IMG/VR virus record: IMGVR_UViG_3300042924_001321
Coordinates: 1-25,049 of that record
Strand: one strand, 5' to 3'
DNA from: a virus
Length of the DNA: 25,049 bases
This document shows positions 11,392 to 16,481 of this stretch, piece by piece. The translations under genes were made by a program, and so were the position numbers. Position 1 is the first letter of the stretch, and each line of letters begins with the position of its first letter. The notes below the pieces were generated by a model. The model did not search any database, was not told the origin of the DNA, and saw nothing but the letters and a program-made list of their open reading frames with translations.

Positions 11392-11670
11392 TTAAAGGTG
11401 ATATCGTTCAATTTGAAAACATACTTCGTAAATCATGGATTGAGTTGGTGTTACTTCGTCCCAATCGTTGGTCTCTTCGTTAAATTTTAGAATCGCTTTG
11501 GTTGTCTCAATCTCAACCTCTTGCTCTGAGTCTCCGCAATAATCCCAGTCGGATTCTTCGCCGTGTTGCTTTACTTCGTAATGACCTTGCCAGCAATAAG
11601 CTTCGCCTTCGTACTCAAATTGTACCTCCTGGTCTAGGTGCATTTCTGAATCGTTAAATAGTTTTCCCAT
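11392..11670 (-). CDS. Acidic hypothetical protein, 92 residues
   Basis: I chose the ATG at 11670: it follows AAAACACCT, the same leader as the Erf gene, and lies 10 nt after the upstream stop, whereas a longer frame from 11712 would overlap that gene by 32 nt. The product (MGKLFNDSEMHLDQ...) is very acidic and strand-rich: VQFEYEGEAYCWQGHYEVK, then SDWDYCGDSEQEVEIETTKAILKF (key part DWDYCGDSEQEVEIE) and a VCFQIERYHL end. The strong acidity and small size recall DNA-mimic anti-defence proteins, but no such family is recognised, so this is only an idea. Confidence 0.7.
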   Translation of the reverse strand: MGKLFNDSEMHLDQEVQFEYEGEAYCWQGHYEVKQHGEESDWDYCGDSEQEVEIETTKAILKFNEETNDWDEVTPTQSMIYEVCFQIERYHL

Positions 11671-11680
11671 AGGTGTTTTA

Positions 11681-11944
11681 TTAAAAATATTTAAATCCAT
11701 TAATTTTATCATTTACACAAATTTGGCAATCAATCATTGCTTTTTTTGCGCTTGTATAGTCTCCATAAGAGTTAAAAACTTTTCCATTGAAATAATAAGA
11801 AAAATAATATTTTTTTGTCTTCCATGGATTTTTTTCAACATAACCACGAATAATTTTGCCATTAATTTCTGACTCAAATTTATAAGAGACAGAATCATAA
11901 CTTGATGTCGGATTGACTTTTTCGAATTCTAGCAAATGGGCCAT
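11681..11944 (-). CDS. Hypothetical protein, first gene of the early operon
   Basis: 87 residues, not recognised. It has an N-terminal MAHLLEFEKVNPTSS, several strands rich in Tyr, Phe and Lys (VSYKFESEINGKIIRGYVEK, KYYFSYYFNGKVF) and a helix with SAKKAMIDCQICVNDKING. It is basic and strongly A/T biased in codon use. The leader is AAC/AAA-rich, typical of Bacteroidota genes without a Shine-Dalgarno. It is the promoter-proximal gene of the minus-strand early operon and faces the plus-strand cassette across a 144-bp divergent intergenic region. Early host-takeover or anti-defence roles often map here, but nothing in the sequence proves it. Confidence 0.7.
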   Translation of the reverse strand: MAHLLEFEKVNPTSSYDSVSYKFESEINGKIIRGYVEKNPWKTKKYYFSYYFNGKVFNSYGDYTSAKKAMIDCQICVNDKINGFKYF

Positions 11945-11984
11945 AGTTTTGTTGTTTTGGTTGTTGTTGTTCTGATTACTGATT

Positions 11985-12014
11985 CAAATATCTCACAAAT
12001 AAATTGGATTCCAA
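11985..12014 (-). promoter_or_regulatory. Probable early promoter in the divergent region
   Basis: Minus strand TTG (12014-12012), 19 nt, then GATATTTG (11992-11985), one mismatch from TAnnTTTG. A second near match, TTTATTTG, lies at 12003-11996. It would drive the early operon starting at 11944. Confidence 0.4.
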
Positions 12015-12088
12015 ACTATTTGTAAAAATATTTTCATCAAAATCGAATATTTTTTTTTCGTCTCGGTTTTTATGCTTTTAACTTGCGT

Positions 12089-12409
12089 ATGGAAGAGGAC
12101 AAAATTTTAAATCCGTTTGGCTACCTGGAGGCAACCAAGGTGCTGGACGAAAACAGAAAGCCAGTAGATTGGTGGCTGCAATATTTGGAGTTTAACCAGG
12201 CAGTCGAGGAAAACGAATTTTACGTTTTGTTTCCCGATGGGTTGCTGGTAAAAAAAGGACGGTCTAAATACAAAAGCAGCCAATACACGTTTGGAGACGA
12301 GTACAAATCATTTAAGCAATATTATGACGAGAAAAAGACTTTTAAGAATGACTCCAACGATAATTGGTATTTTATTGCTCATGGCATTATTAATGAAAAT
12401 ACTAAGTAA
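12089..12409 (+). CDS. Hypothetical protein of the plus-strand cassette
   Basis: 106 residues from ATG 12089; a TTG two codons upstream is a less likely start. Sequence starts MEEDKILNPFGYLEATKVLD and holds PVDWWLQYLEFNQAVEENEF, a FPDGLLVKKGRSKYKSS turn, and a Tyr/Lys-rich helix FGDEYKSFKQYYDEKKTF, ending HGIINENTK. No domain recognised. It is the first gene of the only plus-strand group in the window and overlaps the next gene as TAATG, so the two are coupled. No clear promoter of the TAnnTTTG type was found in front of it. Confidence 0.65.
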   Translation: MEEDKILNPFGYLEATKVLDENRKPVDWWLQYLEFNQAVEENEFYVLFPDGLLVKKGRSKYKSSQYTFGDEYKSFKQYYDEKKTFKNDSNDNWYFIAHGIINENTK

Positions 12410-12669
12410 TGGAGAATAATTTCTTTGCCGTCCAAGTTTGTGTTGTACTTGACGAAATACGGGACTTGCTAATTGCCAAAAATCTAAAGTACGGGAACTC
12501 AGCTCTTGAGCCTCTTGGCGTATTTAGTCAGTTGTCCGCTAGGGAGGGACTACTGGTTAGAATTGACGATAAGCTAAAGCGGATTAAAAATGGTAGCTTA
12601 GAGCGCGACGATGAGGACGTTATAAACGATTTGATTGGTTACCTGGTCTTGCTAAAGATAAATGGATAA
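12409..12669 (+). CDS. DUF1599 / Nmad1-like protein
   Basis: 86 residues, all-helical. The pattern LDEIRDLLIAKNLKYGNSALEPLGVF (key part KNLKYGNSALEP, residues about 24-35), VRIDDKLKRIKNG (about 51-63) and DEDVINDLIGYLVLLK (about 68-83) agrees with my memory of phage members of PF07659/DUF1599, also called nucleotide modification associated domain 1. Computational work placed that domain near DNA-base modification genes; its biochemistry is not established. Conserved Asp, Lys and Glu in R(I/V)DDK and EDV..DL could bind metal and nucleotide, similar to all-alpha NTP pyrophosphatases. No hypermodification enzyme other than the distant C5 methyltransferase is visible. Confidence 0.65.
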   Translation: MENNFFAVQVCVVLDEIRDLLIAKNLKYGNSALEPLGVFSQLSAREGLLVRIDDKLKRIKNGSLERDDEDVINDLIGYLVLLKING

Positions 12670-12790
12670 GGTTAACTAGAGTTTACAAAAAGCTAAATAA
12701 TGTAAGATATACTACGCATTAACGGCTATTTTTACTCAATGCCGTATAAATCGTACAAAAGTGCAATAAAACGCCTAAATACATATAATA

Positions 12791-12991
12791 ATGAGTCCTG
12801 ACATAACCATGTGCCCAGGGACAAATTGTCCCTACAAAGAAAGCTGCTACAGATTTACGGCAAAGCCAAGCGAGTATATGCAATCCTATTTTATGAATCC
12901 GCCTATTAAGGATGGCAAATGCGAAATGTACTGGGGTGATTTAAGCGAAGCTATTTGGGGTCAGCTTCAGGACATAGTAAAACCTAAATAA
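12791..12991 (+). CDS. Small Cys-containing hypothetical protein
   Basis: 66 residues. Four cysteines, at residues 8, 13, 19 and 44 (CPGTNCPYKESC, then GKCEMYWG), could bind a metal such as zinc. The CP..NCP.K..C.R pattern also occurs in small phage proteins of unknown role. It is soluble and has no signal. It lies 121 bp after the Nmad1-like gene; that gap holds only a 20-codon frame (ATG 12737 to TGA 12799) that I do not call. The gene ends the plus-strand cassette and converges on the lysis operon. Confidence 0.65.
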   Translation: MSPDITMCPGTNCPYKESCYRFTAKPSEYMQSYFMNPPIKDGKCEMYWGDLSEAIWGQLQDIVKPK

Positions 12992-13177
12992 GGCGAATCT
13001 GCCACAATTAGGAAAAATTCATGCATTTATAACGTGCCAAATGTCGCCAAAATGTAGACGGTTGGCCACTTATATTGTCGATTTTTGGGACGAATTTATA
13101 TAAAAAGGTAACAAACAATTCGGAATTTAACCGAATAACAACCTATAAGTTGACAAATTGGGAACTTTTATAAACCT

Positions 13178-13726
13178 TTAGAATATTTTTTTAGAGACTC
13201 CGATTTGGTGTACCTTTTGCAAAGGCTGGAACTGATATTGAAAAATGTATTTGTTATCCATGTAGCTAAGCGACGCGCTTGGCTGAAGCAACGAATTGAC
13301 GCCAGCGCCCAAGTAAATTCCTTTAGGTTTTTGCACAATTGTCTTCGTTTCTGTGTTAGTTATTGTATTCGTTACGACTGGTATTTTAAAATCGCTTGTT
13401 GCGGTCATTTTTAGCACCTCTCCAAGGACTTCACCGCTTACGTTGGTACTTCCATACTCAAAAGGAAAGGACGCGTTAAACTGGCTAATTTTAGGGTTAT
13501 AATCGACTAGGATTGTATCCCTTAAAACTTGCGTTTTTATTCTTGTTTTTGGCACGTATACAGTGTCCGTAAATGATACGTACAAAGTGTCCGTTTTTGT
13601 CACGGTTTCAAATTTGTACACAGTCTCGCTTTCAGTCTTTGGGAAAAATATGTAGGCAACAATTACCCCAGCCAAAAACGATATCGTTGCTATTTTAATT
13701 TTTTCGTTGTCAGTCGAGAAATTCAT
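13178..13726 (-). CDS. Spanin candidate: N-terminal TM and beta-rich C terminus
   Basis: 182 residues. A charged N terminus (STDNEKIK) precedes one TM helix (about 12-28, IATISFLAGVIVAYIFF). The periplasmic part is a long strand-rich Thr/Val stretch with repeated TDTLYV / TDTVYV / RDTILV units, as in DUF6808-type proteins that I recall near lysis genes of Bacteroidota phages. The last 45 residues (GIYLGAGVNSLL..., SASLSYMDNKYIFQYQF..., HQIGVSKKIF) look like alternating outer-membrane beta strands ending in Phe. A protein anchored in the inner membrane that reaches the outer membrane would be a spanin, acting after the endolysin. It is the last gene of the lysis operon. The role is inferred. 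Confidence 0.6.
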   Translation of the reverse strand: MNFSTDNEKIKIATISFLAGVIVAYIFFPKTESETVYKFETVTKTDTLYVSFTDTVYVPKTRIKTQVLRDTILVDYNPKISQFNASFPFEYGSTNVSGEVLGEVLKMTATSDFKIPVVTNTITNTETKTIVQKPKGIYLGAGVNSLLQPSASLSYMDNKYIFQYQFQPLQKVHQIGVSKKIF

Positions 13727-13944
13727 TGCTCTATAAATAAATTATCTTGCTCTAGTATTTTTCGTAACTCCTCACGGCAAAATTTATAAGCCTGGTAAGT
13801 TTCGTCCGATAATTCTTTGTATTTCATCTCTGAGCGCAAAAGCTGGTCAAAGTCCCAAATGGCATTCTTATAGTTATGGCCATTTATTGCGGCTTGGAAA
13901 TCGGTATTTTCCTCGGGTAAATAGTATTCTAAAATCGCTTTCAT
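13723..13944 (-). CDS. Small conserved phage protein, 73 residues
   Basis: The start MKAILEYYLPEENTDFQAAI and the AIWDFDQLLRSEMKY helix resemble a widespread small phage protein ('MKAILEF.LPED..DF..A.....W..WDLD..LR...KY'). I know no function for it. Acidic, helical, soluble. It overlaps both neighbours by 4 nt, lying between the phosphoesterase and the spanin candidate. Confidence 0.75.
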   Translation of the reverse strand: MKAILEYYLPEENTDFQAAINGHNYKNAIWDFDQLLRSEMKYKELSDETYQAYKFCREELRKILEQDNLFIEQ

Positions 13945-14822
13945 AACGGAAATTTACAACTGTCTACTAATAATTCCCAAGAGTCATTATCCTTCGTTCT
14001 AATTCGAAGACCTTCTAAGGTTAAAATTCGGCCTCCAGTAGGCTTGACAGGCGCTCCACGTTCAACGTGCCAACCTCCAAATCCATCCTCAAACTCTTCT
14101 TTGTAAGCGCCAGTTATTGCAAGGTGAATTTGCTTTTGTATTATTTGATGAGCGTGTTTACCTGGATTATATTGTACGGTATCCCTGGCATCGTTACGGC
14201 TTGAATTTTCGTGGATATGGCCCATAATAAAGATGTCCATATTTTCGTAAAGCTCGAGCGCTCTAGTCAAATTTATGGCTCCCTTGGTAACTACCCCACC
14301 CCCCCCTGAGCCGTGGAAATACTTCATCATTTTAGAAATGTAAGTATTGGTTTCTAGTTGCTTTTTAATGACTAGCCAACCTCCATAACCGCCAGTATAT
14401 ACGCTTGTCTTATTCGTGTAATTGAGCAAATCAACAAAGCGTTGTAAAGGGTCTGTTTCTAAGTTTTTTATAATCGCAGTCTCGTGGTTTCCGTATCCAA
14501 TAACTGTTAACAAATTAGCATAAGGTGTCCACCAATCTACGGCATCCTCTATTACCGCGTCAATATAGTTTGCCTTATTATGCTCAGGCAATACGTCCTT
14601 TTTGCTTCGCCTGGGGTCGTATTTACCTTGCATTAAACAAAAGAAATCGCCGTTTATAAATATGGGCATTTCTTGCTCTTTGCAGTAGTCTAAATGGCGC
14701 TTTAGCTTCTCTCGGTCACATTTGGGATTGTCCCAATGGATATCCGACAACAAGGCTATTTTTGACTCTTTTTGGTCGAGGTTGATTTGGTGCAAATTCC
14801 TCGAGATTTTTTTTATTTCCAT
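13941..14822 (-). CDS. Calcineurin-like metallophosphoesterase
   Basis: 293 residues with the full set of dimetal phosphoesterase motifs: SDIHWD (26-31), NGDF (57-60), GNHE (111-114), FHGSGG (about 169-174) and GHIHEN (about 201-206). The fold cleaves phosphomono- or diesters, including DNA ends and nucleotides; substrate cannot be told from sequence. It sits between the M15 endolysin and the small conserved gene, within the lysis operon, which is unusual for a nucleic-acid enzyme. The FHGSGGGG motif is encoded by a tract of eight G (plus-strand C8 at 14299-14306). A one-base slip there would remove the last two-fifths of the protein, including the GHIH motif. Confidence 0.88.
   Translation of the reverse strand: MEIKKISRNLHQINLDQKESKIALLSDIHWDNPKCDREKLKRHLDYCKEQEMPIFINGDFFCLMQGKYDPRRSKKDVLPEHNKANYIDAVIEDAVDWWTPYANLLTVIGYGNHETAIIKNLETDPLQRFVDLLNYTNKTSVYTGGYGGWLVIKKQLETNTYISKMMKYFHGSGGGGVVTKGAINLTRALELYENMDIFIMGHIHENSSRNDARDTVQYNPGKHAHQIIQKQIHLAITGAYKEEFEDGFGGWHVERGAPVKPTGGRILTLEGLRIRTKDNDSWELLVDSCKFPL
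14299..14306 (-). repeat. Poly-G tract (G8) in the phosphoesterase gene
   Basis: Eight G on the coding strand, preceded by TCA and followed by TGGGG, encode part of the Gly run in FHGSGGGG. The surrounding DNA is AT-rich, so this run stands out. Confidence 0.85.
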
Positions 14823-15283
14823 TAAATAGGAATGTAGGTTGTTTTGCCTCCCGACCGAACGGCCTTTAGCTTTTGCTTTCTGTTTCCGCTTTTAACATAG
14901 CTAACGTGAACCCAGTCAGGATTAAAATCCGTCCCAAACTCCCATATAAGCTGGTCAAAATCTAGCTTATTTTTAATGTAATCGAAAACCATTCTATTTG
15001 TCACCTCTCCATTACTTCCATCCATGTCGATGTCAATGGCTTGGCCTTTGCAATGCTGCGAGCTTGCGCTACCTTTTATAAAATCATTTAAGGCCTTAGA
15101 ACGGTAACCGCTAGAAATAAAAATAGGCGTTTTAAAATGCTCTCTTATTGGCTCAAATACTTTGTCCGCTAGTAATTTGAAATTCTCCAAATGCTCGGCG
15201 GTTGGCGTGTTGTCAATGCCATGACGCTTGGCCGTGTCGCTTCTGGTAATTTCGGCTAAATTAAGATTCGGGCTTATTTTCAT
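14822..15283 (-). CDS. Endolysin, peptidase M15 (D-Ala-D-Ala carboxypeptidase-like)
   Basis: 153 residues. The M15_3-type zinc peptidase motifs are present: SSGYRSKALN (about 58-66), SQHCKGQAIDID (75-86, with zinc ligands His77 and Asp84) and DWVHVSY (123-129, with ligand His126). It cleaves peptide cross-links of peptidoglycan to lyse the host. It has no signal peptide, so release to the periplasm depends on the holin encoded just upstream, whose gene overlaps it by 23 nt. It overlaps the phosphoesterase start (TAATG). Confidence 0.92.
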   Translation of the reverse strand: MKISPNLNLAEITRSDTAKRHGIDNTPTAEHLENFKLLADKVFEPIREHFKTPIFISSGYRSKALNDFIKGSASSQHCKGQAIDIDMDGSNGEVTNRMVFDYIKNKLDFDQLIWEFGTDFNPDWVHVSYVKSGNRKQKLKAVRSGGKTTYIPI

Positions 15284-15491
15284 TATTTGGTTTTTTAAAT
15301 ATCTTTTCGGCTGCCGTAATACCTAAAGCGGCCGCAGATAATGCAGCCACCGAATAAACTAAAGCGTCGTTAGGATTAAAATACAAAGTCCAACACAAGG
15401 CAATCGCAGTAAGTACGCCAACAAGCCTTTTACTAGACGCTTGCCCATGCTCGGAAAGAAATCCTTTTGCCCATGTAAAAAAGTTTTTCAT
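15261..15491 (-). CDS. Holin candidate, two TM segments
   Basis: 76 residues. A short amphipathic N terminus (MKNFFTWAKGFLSEHGQ) precedes the basic SSKRL and two hydrophobic segments, about residues 24-39 (LVGVLTAIALCWTLYF) and 43-60 (ALVYSVAALSAAALGITAA), with a charged tail (EKIFKKPNNENKPES). This layout matches class II holins and small Bacteroidota phage membrane proteins before M15 endolysins. It would form lesions that let the endolysin out. The start overlaps the stop of the basic protein (ATGA). Confidence 0.72.
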   Translation of the reverse strand: MKNFFTWAKGFLSEHGQASSKRLVGVLTAIALCWTLYFNPNDALVYSVAALSAAALGITAAEKIFKKPNNENKPES

Positions 15492-15613
15492 CGTCCTTGC
15501 CCTCTGTAAGTTTTTGGTTTTTGCTGGCTTTTTGAATAAGCCTTTTTGGCTTTTCCGTTTCTACGCTTGCCAAAAGAGGTTGGCTTTAAATTTGAGTTAC
15601 TCCCCTTTTTCAT
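15488..15613 (-). CDS. Small very basic protein, 41 residues
   Basis: From ATG 15613 the product is MKKGSNSNLKPTSFGKRRNG followed by KAKKAYSKSQQKPKTYRGQGR. I recall similar short proteins (with KRR.GKA and ending YRGQGR or near) in lysis regions of Bacteroidota phages. A longer frame from 15670 would lie inside the preceding membrane gene and is not needed. It overlaps that gene by 17 nt and the holin start by 4 nt. The high charge suggests binding to nucleic acid, lipid head groups or peptidoglycan; function unknown. Confidence 0.65.
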   Translation of the reverse strand: MKKGSNSNLKPTSFGKRRNGKAKKAYSKSQQKPKTYRGQGR

Positions 15614-15800
15614 CTTTGCGCTTTTCGAAAATTGCCTTTTCGTTTTTAATCTTGTAAACCAGGTACACAATTGAAAGCAATGAAATAACCATCGTTAAAA
15701 CCACGTTTAGGAAATCCACGCCAATTGCTTGGGAAACATTGGCTAAAATCGCCACAAGCGTGGACGGTACCCCTATTTCGTCTTTTTGCAAAATGTTCAT
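15597..15800 (-). CDS. Single-TM membrane protein at the start of the lysis operon
   Basis: 67 residues. The N-terminal third is weakly hydrophobic (VPSTLVAILANVSQAIG), a strong TM follows (about 30-50, FLNVVLTMVISLLSIVYLVY) and the C terminus is highly charged (KIKNEKAIFEKRKDEKGE). It may be a second holin, an antiholin or a membrane partner of the holin. It is first in the lysis operon, 50 nt after the terminator stem, with a TATTTTTG box 24 nt before its ATG. Confidence 0.65.
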   Translation of the reverse strand: MNILQKDEIGVPSTLVAILANVSQAIGVDFLNVVLTMVISLLSIVYLVYKIKNEKAIFEKRKDEKGE

Positions 15801-15824
15801 TGTTTAAAATTGCTTTTCGTTTAT

Positions 15825-15832
15825 CAAAAATA
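15825..15832 (-). promoter_or_regulatory. Possible -7 box of the lysis operon
   Basis: TATTTTTG on the minus strand fits TAnnTTTG and lies between the terminator and the first lysis gene. The nearest TTG is only 13 nt upstream, so the -33 element is poor. Confidence 0.35.
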
Positions 15833-15850
15833 AGTCATTTTAAAGCAAAT

Positions 15851-15872
15851 AAAAAAGGGCTATTTCTAGCCC
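15851..15872 (-). terminator. Strong intrinsic terminator after the tail module
   Basis: Minus strand GGGCTA-GAAA-TAGCCC, a perfect 6-bp stem with a GNRA tetraloop, then TTTTTT. It follows the last tail gene (stop at 15899) and separates tail from lysis transcription. Confidence 0.9.
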
Positions 15873-15898
15873 TCTAAATTGTTAGGTATGCATTACCA

Positions 15899-16186
15899 TT
15901 ACTTTTCTTTTAAAGCCTCGTAAAGCGGCCCTAAAACAAGCACAGTAAAGCCTTTGGCCTTGACCTTTTCCTTTACTAAATCAGCGTCCGATTTGCTTAA
16001 TTCAATGTCGCCCTCGGAATAGTAAATTTTCTTAGCCAGTTCGTAAAGTCTAATCGGGTCGTCTTTTTCTTCAGCAGAAAACAAAGCGTTTCCGACCATT
16101 TTAGACAAGTACATAAACTCGCCGTTCTCGCTTGTAATTTTGTTGCCTTCGATGTCAGTTAAGGCAATTGCTAGGTTTACAATCAT
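15899..16186 (-). CDS. Small protein after the tail fibre, 95 residues
   Basis: I chose ATG 16186, which overlaps the upstream stop (ATGA); a frame from 16249 would run 64 nt into that gene. The product (MIVNLAIALTDIEGNKI...) has ENGEFMYLSKMVGNALFS, then PIRLYELAKKIYYSEGDIEL and a final helix-strand DADLVKEKVKAKGFTVLVLGPLYEAL (shortened parts). It looks like small proteins that end tail modules of Bacteroidota phages. Function unknown; it could be a fibre cofactor or chaperone. Confidence 0.72.
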   Translation of the reverse strand: MIVNLAIALTDIEGNKITSENGEFMYLSKMVGNALFSAEEKDDPIRLYELAKKIYYSEGDIELSKSDADLVKEKVKAKGFTVLVLGPLYEALKEK

Positions 16187-16464
16187 ATAAGTGTTAAGTT
16201 TAATTTTTCGGCAATATAAGAAAAGGCGTAATCGTTGTCGCCGTCCCATGACAAATAATTCTCGCCATCGATTATTACGTTACCCTCTGCAACAGTTTGG
16301 CCAATTACCAAAGGCATTGCCTCTGTTCCTTCGCCGCTTGCACAAAGTGAATAGTAAAACGAGCAAGACGATTGCAAGTTGTCGTTAATAATAATAGCGT
16401 TTAGCAAATTAGCTTCTAATTGCTCGCCGTTTTTCCATGCTTGGATAGGTTGTATTTTTCTCAT
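16183..16464 (-). CDS. Small tail-module protein, 93 residues
   Basis: The start MRKIQPIQAWKNGEQLEANL, the NDNLQSSCSFYYSLCA segment, the VIIDGENYLSWDGDNDYAF stretch and the ending LNLTLI recall a small protein that follows tail-fibre genes in Bacteroidota phages. Predicted all-beta and soluble. It may bind or cap the fibre. The leader is AAC/AAA-rich. The stop overlaps the next gene (ATGA). Confidence 0.72.
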   Translation of the reverse strand: MRKIQPIQAWKNGEQLEANLLNAIIINDNLQSSCSFYYSLCASGEGTEAMPLVIGQTVAEGNVIIDGENYLSWDGDNDYAFSYIAEKLNLTLI

Positions 16465-16481
16465 TTTTTTGTTGTTTAAAG

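Noticed and set aside
12737-12799. 20-codon frame MPYKSYKSAIKRLNTYNNES before the four-Cys gene
   Set aside because: Too short, with no good start context; an extension upstream would need a non-standard start codon. Could be a remnant or true mini-gene, but not supported.
13118-13136. ATTCGG...CCGAAT hairpin between convergent operons as a terminator
   Set aside because: The stem is only 6 bp with low GC and no T-run on either strand.
12992-13177. Attachment site or gene in the convergent gap
   Set aside because: No ORF, no integrase in the window and no repeat partner; the gap is AT-rich with no supported feature.
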